A stretch of 64,000 nucleotides of DNA from contig OW121741.1 in assembly GCA_933228675.1 (NCBI GenBank), forward strand, positions 133,820,120-133,884,119. The letters are read 5' to 3'. Under the pieces are notes generated by a model that was not told the origin of the DNA, ran no database searches, and worked only from the letters and a program-made list of their open reading frames with translations. This document shows positions 35,331 to 46,497 of this stretch, piece by piece. Within the stretch, counting starts at the first letter, position 1. Each line of letters opens with the position of its first letter. The translations under genes and the position numbers were made by a program. The stretch comes from Stomorhina lunata (lineage: Eukaryota > Arthropoda > Insecta > Diptera > Rhiniidae).

Positions 35331-36680
35331 TAATTTAGGTATATATAAGTAGTAAAAGAAAAGCGCTAATTTGCTCGTTATTTTTATGTATTTATAATTT
35401 TTTACACTGGAAATATATTTATACATCCTTTAGTGCTCCTCATCCTTATATCGTCCATTTAAACGAGGACAACATTTTGTAATTTTTTTCCCTTATACAT
35501 ACAGACATACACAATTTTAGGTATTTTGAAAAATTTATATAAAATAATATTTGCAAATGATCAGACAGGTTATATTTAGTCTACACACACATTCCGTTCA
35601 ATACATATACATAAATTTACATATACAAATAAATTACATAAATATACATTTTAAATCACAACACACTTCCGTTCGGTACTTAATTCATCCGTTCGCTGTT
35701 ATTCAGTTGAGTTGAGTTAGGTTTTTAAAGGTTTTAGTTTTTTTCAAACTAAACGACCTATACACGCCCATCTTTCGCTTTAACTTTGAAAGTATTTAAG
35801 CGAGAAACGATGGGGGGTAGTCTTGTAAATATATAAATATTTATGTATAGGCGAGTAAGTAAATAGTTTATTTGTCTGATATGACTCTGCTGTTTGCTGC
35901 TACTTAACTGTTCTTGCTGGGTATGATGATATTGTTTTTTGTTGTTGGTGGTGCTGCTGGCTCATTACAATTGGACTTGATGTAAAGTTAAATGGCTGGT
36001 ATGGAATTCCACACTTCTAAGTACTCCATAAATTAAGCTTCTAATGAAAGGTCCTTGTTTCGTATTCAGATAATTAATTTGTGAGAATAAGAGGAGCTTG
36101 TATATACGGACGAATACACATACTCACACACCAACATCAACCTATGCTTACATGTATGTTTTCATGTATGTATGTATATTCTTGAGTATTATTTGTATCT
36201 ATTTTATACATGTTAAATGCAAGATAGAAAAACTCCTGCAGTTACTCATGCTTATATAAATAAAGAAAATATTGTCTATACGCTCATTTCATACATGATA
36301 CCGGTGGTTTGTATGGCATCATTGTGTAACAACTTTTCTTTTAGAAAATTGCAAAAAAAAAAAAGAGTAACATGATTCTTTTCGTAGTTGTAAATGTTTG
36401 TGAGGTATGAGATGAAAAAAAACTATTATATTTTTTATAATAGTTTAAGGTATGCTACAAAAGTTAGAGAGTATTTGTTGTTAAATTCGTTGTGTTTGTG
36501 AATGTATGCGTATTCAAGTGTTGTTGTTTTTTTTTTCTTATTTTTGTAGGAGTGTTGGTCATATGCCTCTTAACACTTATAAAGTGGGAACACTGAAGTA
36601 TTTTGAACATTGAATGTAAGCCAACCAGATGTATAAACGTTTTGTTAGCTTCTAAACGATTGCACAGTGATTCTGTTCTG
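35331..36680. other. Non-repetitive spacer, no gene supported
   Basis: Contains CATA-rich simple sequence, a GCTGCTGG-type patch near 35890-35965 and an imperfect inverted repeat near 35768-35815 (CATCTTTCGCTT versus AAGCGAGAAACGATG). No open frame longer than about 60 codons. Confidence 0.55.
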
Positions 36681-39600
36681 AAATTTTTTCTATAAAAAAA
36701 TTTTTTATGAAATTTTTTCTATAGAAAAAAAATTTTTTTTTATAAAATTTTTTCTATAGAAAAAATTTTTTTATGAAATTTTTTCTTAGAAAAAATTTTT
36801 TTATGAAATTTTTTCTATAGAAAAATTTTTTTATGAAATTTTTTCTATAGAAAACTTTTTTTATGAAATTTTTTCTTAGAAAAAATTTTTTATGAAATTT
36901 TTTCTTATAAAAAAATTTTTTGTGAAATTTTTTCTATAGAAAAATTTTTTTTATGAAATTTTTTCTACAGAAAAAAATTTTTTATGAAATTTTTTCTACA
37001 GAAAAAAATTTTTTATGAAATTTTTTCTATAGAAAAAAATTTTTTATGAAATTTTTTCTATAGAAAAATTTTTTTTATGAAATTTTTTCTATAGAAAACA
37101 TTTTTTTATGAAATTTTTTCTATAGAAAAAATTTTTTTATGAAATTTTTTCTATAGAAAAATTTTTTTTATGAAATTTTTTCTATAGAAAAATTTTTTGT
37201 ATAGAAAAAATTTTTTTATGAAATTTTTTCTATAGAAAAAATTTTTTATGAAATTTTTTCTATAGAAAAAATTTTTTTATGAAATTTTTTCTATAGAAAA
37301 ATTTTTTTATGAAATTTTTTCTATAGAAAAATTTTTTTTATGAAATTTTTTCTATATATAAAAAATTTTTTTATGAAATTTTTTTATAGAAAAAAATTTT
37401 TTATGAAATTTTTTCTATAGAAAAATTTTTTTATGAAATTTTTTCTATAGAAAAATTTTTTTATGAAATTTTTTCTATAGAAAACTTTTTTTATGAAATT
37501 TTTTCTTAGAAAAAATTTTTTTATGAAATTTTTTCTTAGAAAAAAATTTTTTGTGAAATTTTTTCTATAGAAAAATTTTTTTTATGAAATTTTTTCTACA
37601 GAAAAAAATTTTTTATGAAATTTTTTCTACAGAAAAAAATTTTTTATGAAATTTTTTCTTAGAAAAAAATTTTTTATGAAATTTTTTCTATAGAAAAATT
37701 TTTTTTATGAAATTTTTTCTATAGAAAACATTTTTTTATGAAATTTTTTCTATAGAAAAAATTTTTTTATGAAATTTTTTCTATAGAAAAATTTTTTTTA
37801 TGAAATTTTTTCTATAGAAAAATTTTTTGTATAGAAAAAATTTTTTTATGAAATTTTTTCTATAGAAAAAATTTTTTATGAAATTTTTTCTATAGAAAAA
37901 ATTTTTTTATGAAATTTTTTCTATAGAAAAATTTTTTTTATGAAATTTTTTCTATAGAAAAAATCTTTTTATGAAATTTTTTCTATAGAAAAAATTTTTT
38001 TATGAAATTTTTTCTATAGAAAAAATTTTTTTATGAAATTTTTTCTATAGAAAAAATTTTTTTATAAAATTTTTTCTATAGAAAAAATTTTTTTATGAAA
38101 TTTTTTCTATAGAAAAATTTTTTTTATGAAATTTTTTTCTATAGAAAAATTTTTTTTATGAAATTTTTTCTATAGAAAAAATTTTTTTATGAAATTTTTT
38201 CTATAGAAAAAATTTTTTTATGAAATTTTTTCTATAGAAAAAATTTTTTTATGAAATTTTTTCTATAGAAAAAATTTTTTTATGAAATTTTTTCTATAGA
38301 AAAAATTTTTTTATGAAATTTTTTCTATAGAAAAAATTTTTTTATGAAATTTTTTCTATAGAAAAAATTTTTTTATTAAATTTTTTTTATAGAAAAAATC
38401 TTATTATGAAATTTTTTCTATAGAAAAAATCTTTTTATGAAATTTTTTCTATAGAAAAAATCTTTTTATGAAATTTTTTCTATAGAAAAAATCTTTTTAT
38501 GAAATTTTTTCTATAGAAAAAATTTTTTTATTAAATTTTTTCTATAGAAAAAATCTTATTATGAAATTTTTTCTATAGCAAAAATCTTTTTATGAAATTT
38601 TTTCTATAGAAAAAATCTTTTTATGAAATTTTTTCTATAGAAAAAATCTTTTTATGAAATTTTTTCTATAGAAAAAATCTTTTTATGAAATTTTTTCTAT
38701 AGAAAAAATCTTTTTATGAAATTTTTTCTATAGAAAAAATTTTTTTATTAAATTTTTTCTATAGAAAAAATCTTATTATGAAATTTTTTCTATAGAAAAA
38801 ATCTTTTTATGAAATTTTTTCTATAGAAAAAATCTTTTTATGAAATTTTTTCTATAGAAAAAATCTTTTTATGAAATTTTTTCTATAGAAAAAATCTTTT
38901 TATGAAATTTTTTCTATAGAAAAAATCTTTTTATGAAATTTTTTCTGTAGAAAAAATATTTTTATGAAATTTTTTCTATAGAAAAAATCTTTATATGAAA
39001 TTTTTTCTATAGAAAAAATCTTTTTATGAAATTTTTTCTATACAAAAAATCTGTTTATGAAATTTTTTCTATAGAAAAAATCTTTTTATGAAATTTTTTC
39101 TATAGAAAAAATTTTTTTATGAAATTTTTTCTTAGAAAAATTTTTTTATGAATTTTTTTCTAAAGTAAAAATTTGTTATGAATTTTTTTCTAAAGAAAAC
39201 ATTTTTGAAATTTTTTCTATAAAAAAAATTTTTTTATGAAAATTTTTCTTAGAAAAATTTTTTGATGAAATTTTTTCTATAGAAAAAATTTTTTTATGAA
39301 ATTTTTTCTAAAGAAAAAATTTTGTTATGAAATTTTTTCTATAGAAAAAATTTTGTTATGAATTTTTGTCTTTAGAAAAAATTTTGTTATAAAACTTTTT
39401 CTATAGAAAAAATTTTGTTATGAAATTTTTTCCATAGAAAAAATTTTGTTGTGTTTTTTTTTCTACAGAAAAAATTTTGTTATGAAATTTTTTCTATAGA
39501 AAAAATTTTGTTATGAAATTTTTTCTATAAAAAAATTTTGTTATGAAATTTTTTCTATAGAAAAAATTTTGTTATGAATTTTTTTCTGTAAAAAAAATTT

Positions 39601-39835
39601 TGTTATGAATTTTTGTTATGATAAATTTTGTTATGATAAAAAAAATTTTTTTATGAAAATTTTTCTTAGAAAAATTTTTTGATGAAATTTTTTCTATAGA
39701 AAAAATTTTTTTATGAAATTTTTTCTAAAGAAAAAATTTTGTTATGAAATTTTTTCTATAGAAAAAATTTTGTTATGAATTTTTGTCTTTAGAAAAAATT
39801 TTATGATAAATTTTGTTATGATACCTACTTATAAT
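36681..39835 (+). repeat. 31-bp palindrome-plus-TATG satellite array
   Basis: About 100 units with a 31-bp period (TGAAA at 38221 and 38252). Each unit is a 24-bp perfect palindrome (AAATTTTTTCTA with TAGAAAAAATTT) plus a TTTTATG linker, so it differs from the 3539-4026 family mainly in the linker. Subtypes cluster: AAATCTTTTTATG units at 38400-39100 and TTTTGTTATG units at 39310-39830. Internal direct duplications occur at spacings of about 630 bp (36967/37598; 37199/37829), 155 and 217 bp (38376/38531/38748) and 417 bp (39264/39681; 39368/39785). Confidence 0.95.
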
Positions 39836-40826
39836 AAATTGCTAGCCAAAAGGATGCCTTGTTTTTTCTACTAAATCCAAACACTGTGCATTTAGTAGTA
39901 AGAGCTTAAATACTGCATGTGTTTGACAGGTATAAAAACCGAACAAAATACCTCTTTTTGTTCAATTCTCGAAAAGAAATGCATACATATTGTTTGTTGT
40001 GGAACCAAGAATGAGTATGAGTTTTTAATATACAAAGAACTGGATGAAATTGTTTGTATTAATTTGGTCAATTTTAAGCATTTACTCAAGTACATACACG
40101 AGTTCAGATGATGAGTGTGTGTGTGTGTATTATGAAAGTACAAACTAAACCAAGCACAAACTGTATAAATACATACAACAATGAACTATTGTATAAACTT
40201 CATATATTCATACAAACACAATACATATATACTCATTTTCACACATACACCCACTTATGTACATATGTATATATGGATGCTTGGAAAACACGACAATGAA
40301 ATTATAAAAAGCTGTCAGTTGCTGCTGTTTCTGAGTCGGTGTCTGAGTCTGATTAGGATTATGGTTTCAAATAAAACAAAAAATAATACAAAAAAATAGA
40401 ACTCGAGTATAGAACTAAACCGAGCTGAACTGTGAAGAGTTGAATAGAAAAGGATATATGAGGACTTATAACAGATGAGAACAAATAGGTTAAGTACAAT
40501 CGAAAAATATATGAGGCAATTAATTGTAAATGTGAATGGTGTCACAGCTATTAAATGTTTTATACTTTTTTTTCTATTTTATGTTTTACATTACATTTCA
40601 TTTTCTATTTTATGTTTCTTTTTTTCTTTAGACATTTTTGTTATACAAGTGGTTTGCATGGTTTTGCAATTAAAACAATGTTAACGAAGGTAAAGAAGTA
40701 TGGTACAATGCGTGAGTGACAGGAGAGCTTTTGAAAAATTCGTTCTAACGATAAAATAATGAAGGCACATTTAGAACTGTCAAATATTTTATGTAACAAT
40801 AAAGAGACAAGTATATAAAAAAATAG
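39836..40826. other. Non-repetitive spacer, no gene supported
   Basis: AT-rich spacer with a GT microsatellite at about 40113-40127. Six overlapping open frames of 63-83 codons on both strands show no domain and reflect the composition. Confidence 0.55.
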
Positions 40827-41695
40827 AAAAATTTCCTATAAATGGTAAATTTTCCACATATTAACTTTAAATAGTAAATTTTTGAACAATTTCCTATTAC
40901 AAAAAAAATAAAATTTTTTAAAAATTTCCTATAAAAAAAATAAATTTTTTAAAAATTTCCTATAAAAAAATTAAATTTTTTAAAAATTTCCTATAAAAAA
41001 ATTAAATTTTTTAAAAATTTCCTATAAAAAAATAAAATTTTTGGAAAATTTCCTATCAAAATAGGAAATTTTAGAAAAATTTCCTATAAAAATAGGAAAT
41101 TTTTGAAAAATTTCCTATAAAAATAGGAAATTTTAGAAAAATTTCCTATAAAAATAGGAAATTTTAGAAAAATTTCCTATAAAAATAGGAAATTTTTGAA
41201 AAATTTCCTATAAAAATAGGAATTTTTTGAAAAATTTCCTATAAAGATAGGAAATTTTTGAAAAATTTCCTATAAAAATAGGAAATTTTTGAAAAATTTC
41301 CAATAAAAATAGGAAATTTTTGAAAAATTTCCTATAAAAATAGGAAATTTTTGAAAAATTTCCTATAAAAAAAGGAACTTTTTGAAAAATTTCCTATAAA
41401 AATAGGAAATTTTTGAAAAATTTCTTATAAAAATAGGAAATTTTTGAAAAATTTTCTATAAAAATAGGAAATTTTTGAAAAATTTCCTATAAAAATAGGA
41501 AATTTTTGAAAAATTTCCTATAAAAATAGGAAATTTTTGAAAAATTTCCTATAAAAATAGGAAATTTTTGAAAAATTTCCTATAAAAATAGGAAATTTTT
41601 GAAAAATTTCCTATAAAAATAGGAAATTTTTGAAAAATTTCCTATAAAAATAGGAAATTTTTGAAAAATTTCCTATAAAAATAGGAAATTTTTGA

Positions 41696-41699
<4 letters not shown>
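40827..41699 (+). repeat. 31-bp satellite array (central-G), left of LINE 2
   Basis: About 28 units. The left edge (40827-41040) is diverged, with AAATTTTTTAAAAATTTCC units; beyond about 41040 the units become close to the consensus CCTATAAAAATAGG plus AAATTTTTGAAAAATTT. The phase continues across LINE 2 into 46498. Confidence 0.95.
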
Positions 41700-41725
<26 letters not shown>

Positions 41726-41730
<5 letters not shown>

Positions 41731-41731
41731 T
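41726..41731 (-). promoter_or_regulatory. LINE 2 polyadenylation signal AATAAA
   Basis: On the - strand the element ends AGCTAATAAAAAAAA, so the AATAAA merges directly with the poly(A) tail. It could be part of the signal or simply tail sequence. Confidence 0.4.
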
Positions 41732-41991
41732 AGCTCTTCAATTAAATTAACTGAGCCTTTTAGGCCATATATAGTTATTAAAAGCTACTTTAACAATAGA
41801 TATTTAAATATCACAATGAAATAACTTTTTTTTTGTGTTAAATCTATATAAAAATAAATAAATATAAGTGTAAAAAAAAAAATAAATAATATATAAGAGT
41901 AAATAAAAAATTATATTTAATGATTTTGATTTTAAAAAAATAGAAAAATAGCATCCCTTTGTAGCAGCAATAAAAGTAGAAAGAAAAATAA

Positions 41992-44835
41992 TTAGAAGTG
42001 CAATAACTGAAGGTCATGGTCAATGGCATATTTTTCAAGTTTTCTCCTAAAAAGTAGAGGTGAAAATGCAAATAATTTCAAATCTCTAGGGAGATCATTC
42101 CACATCCTTGACATTCTTATCTGAAATGAATTGTTAAAAACATTCGAATAAAATCTGGGATAAACTAATTGTGGGTTTCTGTTACAATGACTAAAACTAA
42201 AATTACTAACAATAAATTCCGGGAACCCATTTACAAAAGTTTTATAAAAAAATAGTAAAATTCGTATGCTGATATAGTTTTGAAAAGAAAAGCCTAAGAA
42301 TTGTGTTACATAAGGAGTGATATGTGGACGTAGTCTTAAACTGTAAACAAATCTTACTACTCTGTTGAAAATTTTAGTCAATCTTTTAAGCTCATTATTA
42401 TTAGTACCAGTAAATACCTCCACACCGTAAAGAATATGAGGCATTAACAAAGCCCTAGCAATATGTATTTTTATACGCAAAGGAAGACATAAATGCAGGG
42501 AATACAGTCTTTTTAATAAAAATGAAACTTTAGAGCAAATAAAATCGATATGCGATGAAAAATTTAAGCGATTGTCAACAAAAACTCCAAGACATTTCAT
42601 TTTATAAACGAAATCTACTGTATTACCATCAAGGGTAATAACCATGTTTTGGGGATCAAAGCCAAAAGCTAGCATGCTTGTTTTTTTAGGATTTATACAA
42701 AATCCATTAGCTGATGCCCAAAATAATATTTCACTAAGGACAAAATTAATGCCAGCTTCCAAAACATCAAAAAATCTTCTATCAGCATAGTAAAGAAGCT
42801 GAACATCGTCAGCATAAACATATGGATGGCAAGAGAGATCATTTAAAACATTAAAAAGGTCATTCATGTATATCATAAATAGCAGAGGACCAATTACGGA
42901 ACCCTGCGGAACTCCACTAGTTATTGGTAAATCGGAAGAAAAAGAATCTCCGATAGAGACAAATTGACTTCTACCTCTAAGGTACGAACCTATGAGCTCA
43001 CAGGCATGAGACGAAAACCCAAATTGAGTTAATAATTTATCACTTAATCTTGAGTGAATAACTGTATCAAAAGCCTTTGAAAGGTCTATGGAAAGAAGAA
43101 CTACATTTTTACCACTATCTAAGAATTTTCTGACGGAATCAGTCATACCTATAAGAAGTGCTGTTGTACTATACCCACATCTAAAACCCGATTGTGAGCT
43201 ATGAATTAGAGAGTTTCCATCAAGGTAAATGTTCATTTGGTCTTTAACAATATGCTCAACAACTTTTGAAAAAATTGGTAGGACAGTTATCGGACGTAAA
43301 TTATCAAATGAATCTGAAATACCTTGCTTTTTAATCGGAACGACTCTACCTTTTTTCCAGTAATCAGGAAAAGTAGATGTAGTAATAATAGTATTAACCA
43401 AATGTAAAAAATGGGATGATATTAAAGGAAAAATTAATTTAATAAATTTTAACGGCAAACAATCATGGCCTGCAGCATTTGATTTTATTTTCTTTAGTGC
43501 GGCATATAACTCATTTAGATTTACGCATCGAAATGAAAAACCTCCTTCGTGTGCTCCTACAATGATATTTGAATGGGTTGAAATAGTATCTGTCTGACAC
43601 GAAATAAAGTAATTGTTGACTTCATCAACGTTAGCAGAGATACAACGGTCCTCTGTATCTAAACAACCGTTTTCTCTTAAATAACTCCATATTTGCTTTG
43701 GTTTGAGATCTTTAAAAATACTTGAGTGGGCTCTCCTTTTAGCTGCTCTAATTACGCTTTTGGCACGGTTTCTATGTTCGCAATAAATAAACCAGTTATC
43801 TGAATTTTTATTATTAAGATAATAATTATACGTTAAGTCCCGCATAGATATGTGGTATTCAATCTCCGGTGCATTAAACCAGCAATCGGTTTTAGTTTTA
43901 ATCTTACGCCTTATAATTGGAACTAAAGAGTGTAATGCAAGTATATTATTCATAAACACGTCTAATTGAGTATTTACATTAGACGTTGAGTACATTCTGC
44001 TAAAATTTAATGAACGATACATTTCTTCTAAAGATTCCGCATTAACGGCGTTATAATCCAAGTAAGAAACATATTGCTGGGATGAAAAAGTTGGAATATT
44101 TAACGCTATAAAAATCATCGAGTGGTGAGAAACACCTGGGCACTGCATCTGACCGGAAGTCGAAACTTTAAGTGATAAACTGATTAAGAAATAATCTATA
44201 AGTGATGTTGAGTTCTTATCGATGTCATAATGAGTTGGTGCTGAATTATGGTGACAAATTAAGTTTAATCGGTAAGACATTTGTCGAATTAAATTAGACT
44301 TTCTACTACAAAACATATTCATGTTAAAGTCTCCCATGATACAAATATTGGTATACCCAACGAAAATTTCTTCAACGGATTCCTCAAATGCCTGTATGTT
44401 GCCATTAGGCAAATAGATAACACCTACAAGAATTTTTATTCCCTGTACAAAAATTTCAGCAAATATAGCCTCTGATACACCGAAATTATCAGATTTAAAT
44501 ACTATCTTATATTTAATGTTTTTTGAAATAAGTAATGCCACACCACCAGCTCTTGTGGGTCTAGGTCTATCACTTCTACAAATATTATATCCAGGAATGT
44601 GAACAGCATCAGACAAAATTTCAGGCTTTAGCCACGTTTCACTTAAGCCCACAATATCAAGAATATTCCCTTGTAGAATATTTCTTATTTCATTCAATTT
44701 GAATGTGGAAGAGGAAGTATTAAAACTTTGTATATTGTAATGACCAATTTTTAATTCTCTTTCAAAGTTGTGAAAGCAATTATTTATCACATAATTATTG
44801 CTGCAAACAGGGCCTAAGTTACAAAAGGAATTCAT
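41992..44835 (-). CDS. LINE 2 ORF2: endonuclease-reverse transcriptase
   Basis: This 947-residue protein would nick target DNA and reverse-transcribe the element RNA. The N-terminal APE-like endonuclease starts at about residue 28: YNIQSF (Asn34), LSETWL (Glu66), IMGDFNMNMF (Asp169, Asn171). Where Jockey-type enzymes have S-D-H, this reads SHHSMI (236-238), so the usual Asp is His237. The reverse transcriptase has LRPITVLPIFSKVVE, SGFRCGYSTT, LLSIDLSKAFDTV, SGVPQGSVIGPLLF and YADDVQLL (Tyr674-Asp677), then LGVFVDNRLNF. The C-terminus has an R-x-S-R-M-W-N-D-L-P motif common in CR1/RTE/Jockey-like ORF2s. There is no RNase H. The first ATG was chosen because the endonuclease begins soon after it. 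No stop or frameshift occurs. Confidence 0.92.
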   Translation of the reverse strand: MNSFCNLGPVCSNNYVINNCFHNFERELKIGHYNIQSFNTSSSTFKLNEIRNILQGNILDIVGLSETWLKPEILSDAVHIPGYNICRSDRPRPTRAGGVALLISKNIKYKIVFKSDNFGVSEAIFAEIFVQGIKILVGVIYLPNGNIQAFEESVEEIFVGYTNICIMGDFNMNMFCSRKSNLIRQMSYRLNLICHHNSAPTHYDIDKNSTSLIDYFLISLSLKVSTSGQMQCPGVSHHSMIFIALNIPTFSSQQYVSYLDYNAVNAESLEEMYRSLNFSRMYSTSNVNTQLDVFMNNILALHSLVPIIRRKIKTKTDCWFNAPEIEYHISMRDLTYNYYLNNKNSDNWFIYCEHRNRAKSVIRAAKRRAHSSIFKDLKPKQIWSYLRENGCLDTEDRCISANVDEVNNYFISCQTDTISTHSNIIVGAHEGGFSFRCVNLNELYAALKKIKSNAAGHDCLPLKFIKLIFPLISSHFLHLVNTIITTSTFPDYWKKGRVVPIKKQGISDSFDNLRPITVLPIFSKVVEHIVKDQMNIYLDGNSLIHSSQSGFRCGYSTTALLIGMTDSVRKFLDSGKNVVLLSIDLSKAFDTVIHSRLSDKLLTQFGFSSHACELIGSYLRGRSQFVSIGDSFSSDLPITSGVPQGSVIGPLLFMIYMNDLFNVLNDLSCHPYVYADDVQLLYYADRRFFDVLEAGINFVLSEILFWASANGFCINPKKTSMLAFGFDPQNMVITLDGNTVDFVYKMKCLGVFVDNRLNFSSHIDFICSKVSFLLKRLYSLHLCLPLRIKIHIARALLMPHILYGVEVFTGTNNNELKRLTKIFNRVVRFVYSLRLRPHITPYVTQFLGFSFQNYISIRILLFFYKTFVNGFPEFIVSNFSFSHCNRNPQLVYPRFYSNVFNNSFQIRMSRMWNDLPRDLKLFAFSPLLFRRKLEKYAIDHDLQLLHF

Positions 44836-45026
44836 AGTTTTTTTTCATAAGAGAAATTTAAAATTAAATAATTAAGATGGTTGGCAACAATAATAGTAAA
44901 TATAGTAGTAAGCAAAAATAAGAAAATTATAAAAATAAAATTTAGCATAGTATGCAAAAACCAACAATACTGAGAGGTTTTGAACAGAGACAAATCTACT
45001 AAATAATATGCAAAATGAAAATAAAG

Positions 45027-46043
45027 TTATACATTTATCCCATCCTGATTTCTCAGAGGAGGTGTCGACGAAAATGAACAATCGTTCAAGCCGCGTTCTG
45101 CATCAAAGAGTTCCAAACATTGGTCAAAATTCAGCGTTTTATCACTATTATCAGGCATTTTAACTTTTGCTTTAGGCACATCATAATTCATGAATGTATA
45201 TTTCAAAATTTTACTTTTCTCCTTTAACTTTCGGCAAAGTGAAACAAGTTTTTTCCCAGCATCCGTTAAATGATCATTAAGGAATACGTTTGACTGAGAT
45301 GTACCACCAATAATATTTTTCAGCTTCAAATTTCTGTTTTTATGGTAATTTATCATTATCATATCATGAGCTTGAACTGAATTGAACTTGACTAAAACTT
45401 TCTTTCCTCCAGCAAAGTACGTACAGTGTTGGATATCCTCATATGATATACTCACATTGCAAAGCGAACATATCTTTAGAATGGGTTCCCGTAAATTTTG
45501 AATTTTCTTGGGTAGACCTATTATTATAATATTCGATCGGTTAAGTCTTCTATGAAATACATTATTTTGCATTTCAAGAGCACCAATTCGCCGACTAGCA
45601 GCATTATCAACAACATTAACAACGTCAAAACAGCTTTTAATATCCGACTTCATCTGATCAAAAACATCCGAGTTCGGAAGAGCATTGTGACTTGACAGTT
45701 CGTTTATTTTTTCATCAATTATTTTAAGACCATTTTGTAGCTGTTCATCAAGCTTGCGCTTACTTTCTAAAAATTTGTCCTCCAATTTTTGTTCCAAATT
45801 TATTAATAGTGTAGAAAATCCATTTCTTAATTCCTCCTGTATATTGCAGTACTTTGGCATTCTTGAGCAATTTTCACAAACAAATTTGAGGATCTTATTT
45901 TTAAGTAAGATGTCATGCTGCTCCATTGACACCTTGCAACATGCAATATGAAAATATTTTTCGCAGTAAGAACACACTACACTCCTCTGGGTCTTTGTAA
46001 CGTTTTTGGTACAACCGGGGCATTTAAATACTTTTGAAGACAT
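45027..46043 (-). CDS. LINE 2 ORF1: PHD-finger, coiled-coil, RRM-like RNP protein
   Basis: This 338-residue protein is the presumed RNA-binding partner of ORF2. A PHD-type zinc finger spans residues 8-59 with ligands Cys8, Cys11, Cys24, Cys27, His32, Cys35, Cys56 and Cys59 (C4HC3). A charged helical or coiled-coil region follows (about 70-170, LINLEQKLEDKFLESKRKLD). Then comes a segment resembling the RRM plus C-terminal domain of LINE ORF1 proteins: RSNIIIIGLP, KKVLVKFNS, NVFLNDHLTDAGKKL. PHD-bearing ORF1s are known in CR1-group elements. The stop is 191 nt upstream of the ORF2 ATG. The start is the first Met before the finger, preceded by an A-rich leader on the - strand. PHD fingers often bind histone tails, which could steer integration; that is inference. 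Confidence 0.88.
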   Translation of the reverse strand: MSSKVFKCPGCTKNVTKTQRSVVCSYCEKYFHIACCKVSMEQHDILLKNKILKFVCENCSRMPKYCNIQEELRNGFSTLLINLEQKLEDKFLESKRKLDEQLQNGLKIIDEKINELSSHNALPNSDVFDQMKSDIKSCFDVVNVVDNAASRRIGALEMQNNVFHRRLNRSNIIIIGLPKKIQNLREPILKICSLCNVSISYEDIQHCTYFAGGKKVLVKFNSVQAHDMIMINYHKNRNLKLKNIIGGTSQSNVFLNDHLTDAGKKLVSLCRKLKEKSKILKYTFMNYDVPKAKVKMPDNSDKTLNFDQCLELFDAERGLNDCSFSSTPPLRNQDGINV

Positions 46044-46497
46044 CGCAAATGATTGATGTAATTATGTGTGTATGTTTATATAAATGTTTGTATGCCTGCA
46101 GCTAAATGTAAACACGTCAGTTGGCGCAAAAACAAGAAAGTGGGAGGCTCAAAACAAAAGCTTGAAAAATGTCCAATCCACCGAATATTTAATTGCATTA
46201 AATTATTCTTGAAGTATAATTTCCGAAGCTTTTATACGCAAATATAGAAAACCGCGAATACAAAAAAAACAGCAAATATTAAAAACAGCAAATGTAGAAA
46301 ACAGCACCGCCTTTAGAATTTTGTTGCAACAAATGTCAGTAACTTTTTTAAAAGTTTTAATAAATCATTTACTCCCACTACTTCCAATTTTATTATTTAA
46401 TTAAAAACCACTTTAATTTTATTAATTTATAATTTTCTTTTTTTTATTTTATTTTAACAAAATTTTGACGTTAGCTCATGACGGGTTGCCAGACTTT

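Larger units (their letters stand above)
41700..46497 (-). mobile_element. CR1-like non-LTR retrotransposon (LINE 2), apparently complete
   Basis: Read on the - strand: a 5' UTR of about 450 bp (46497-46044) with imperfect AACAGCAAATAT-type repeats (about 46235-46306), ORF1, a 190-bp gap, ORF2, a 3' UTR of about 260 bp and a 29-nt poly(A) tail (41728-41700). The left satellite flank ends GAAAAATTT and the right resumes TTTCCTATA, so the array is cut cleanly with a target duplication of at most 3 bp. PHD-type ORF1, EN-RT ORF2 without RNase H and short or no TSD fit the CR1 group; the poly(A) tail is less typical, so clade placement is tentative. Both ORFs are intact. Confidence 0.85.

Noticed and set aside
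44872..45081. 69-codon - strand frame between LINE 2 ORF1 and ORF2
   Set aside because: Overlaps the end of ORF1 in another frame, consists of hydrophobic low-complexity sequence, and has no counterpart I know in such elements.
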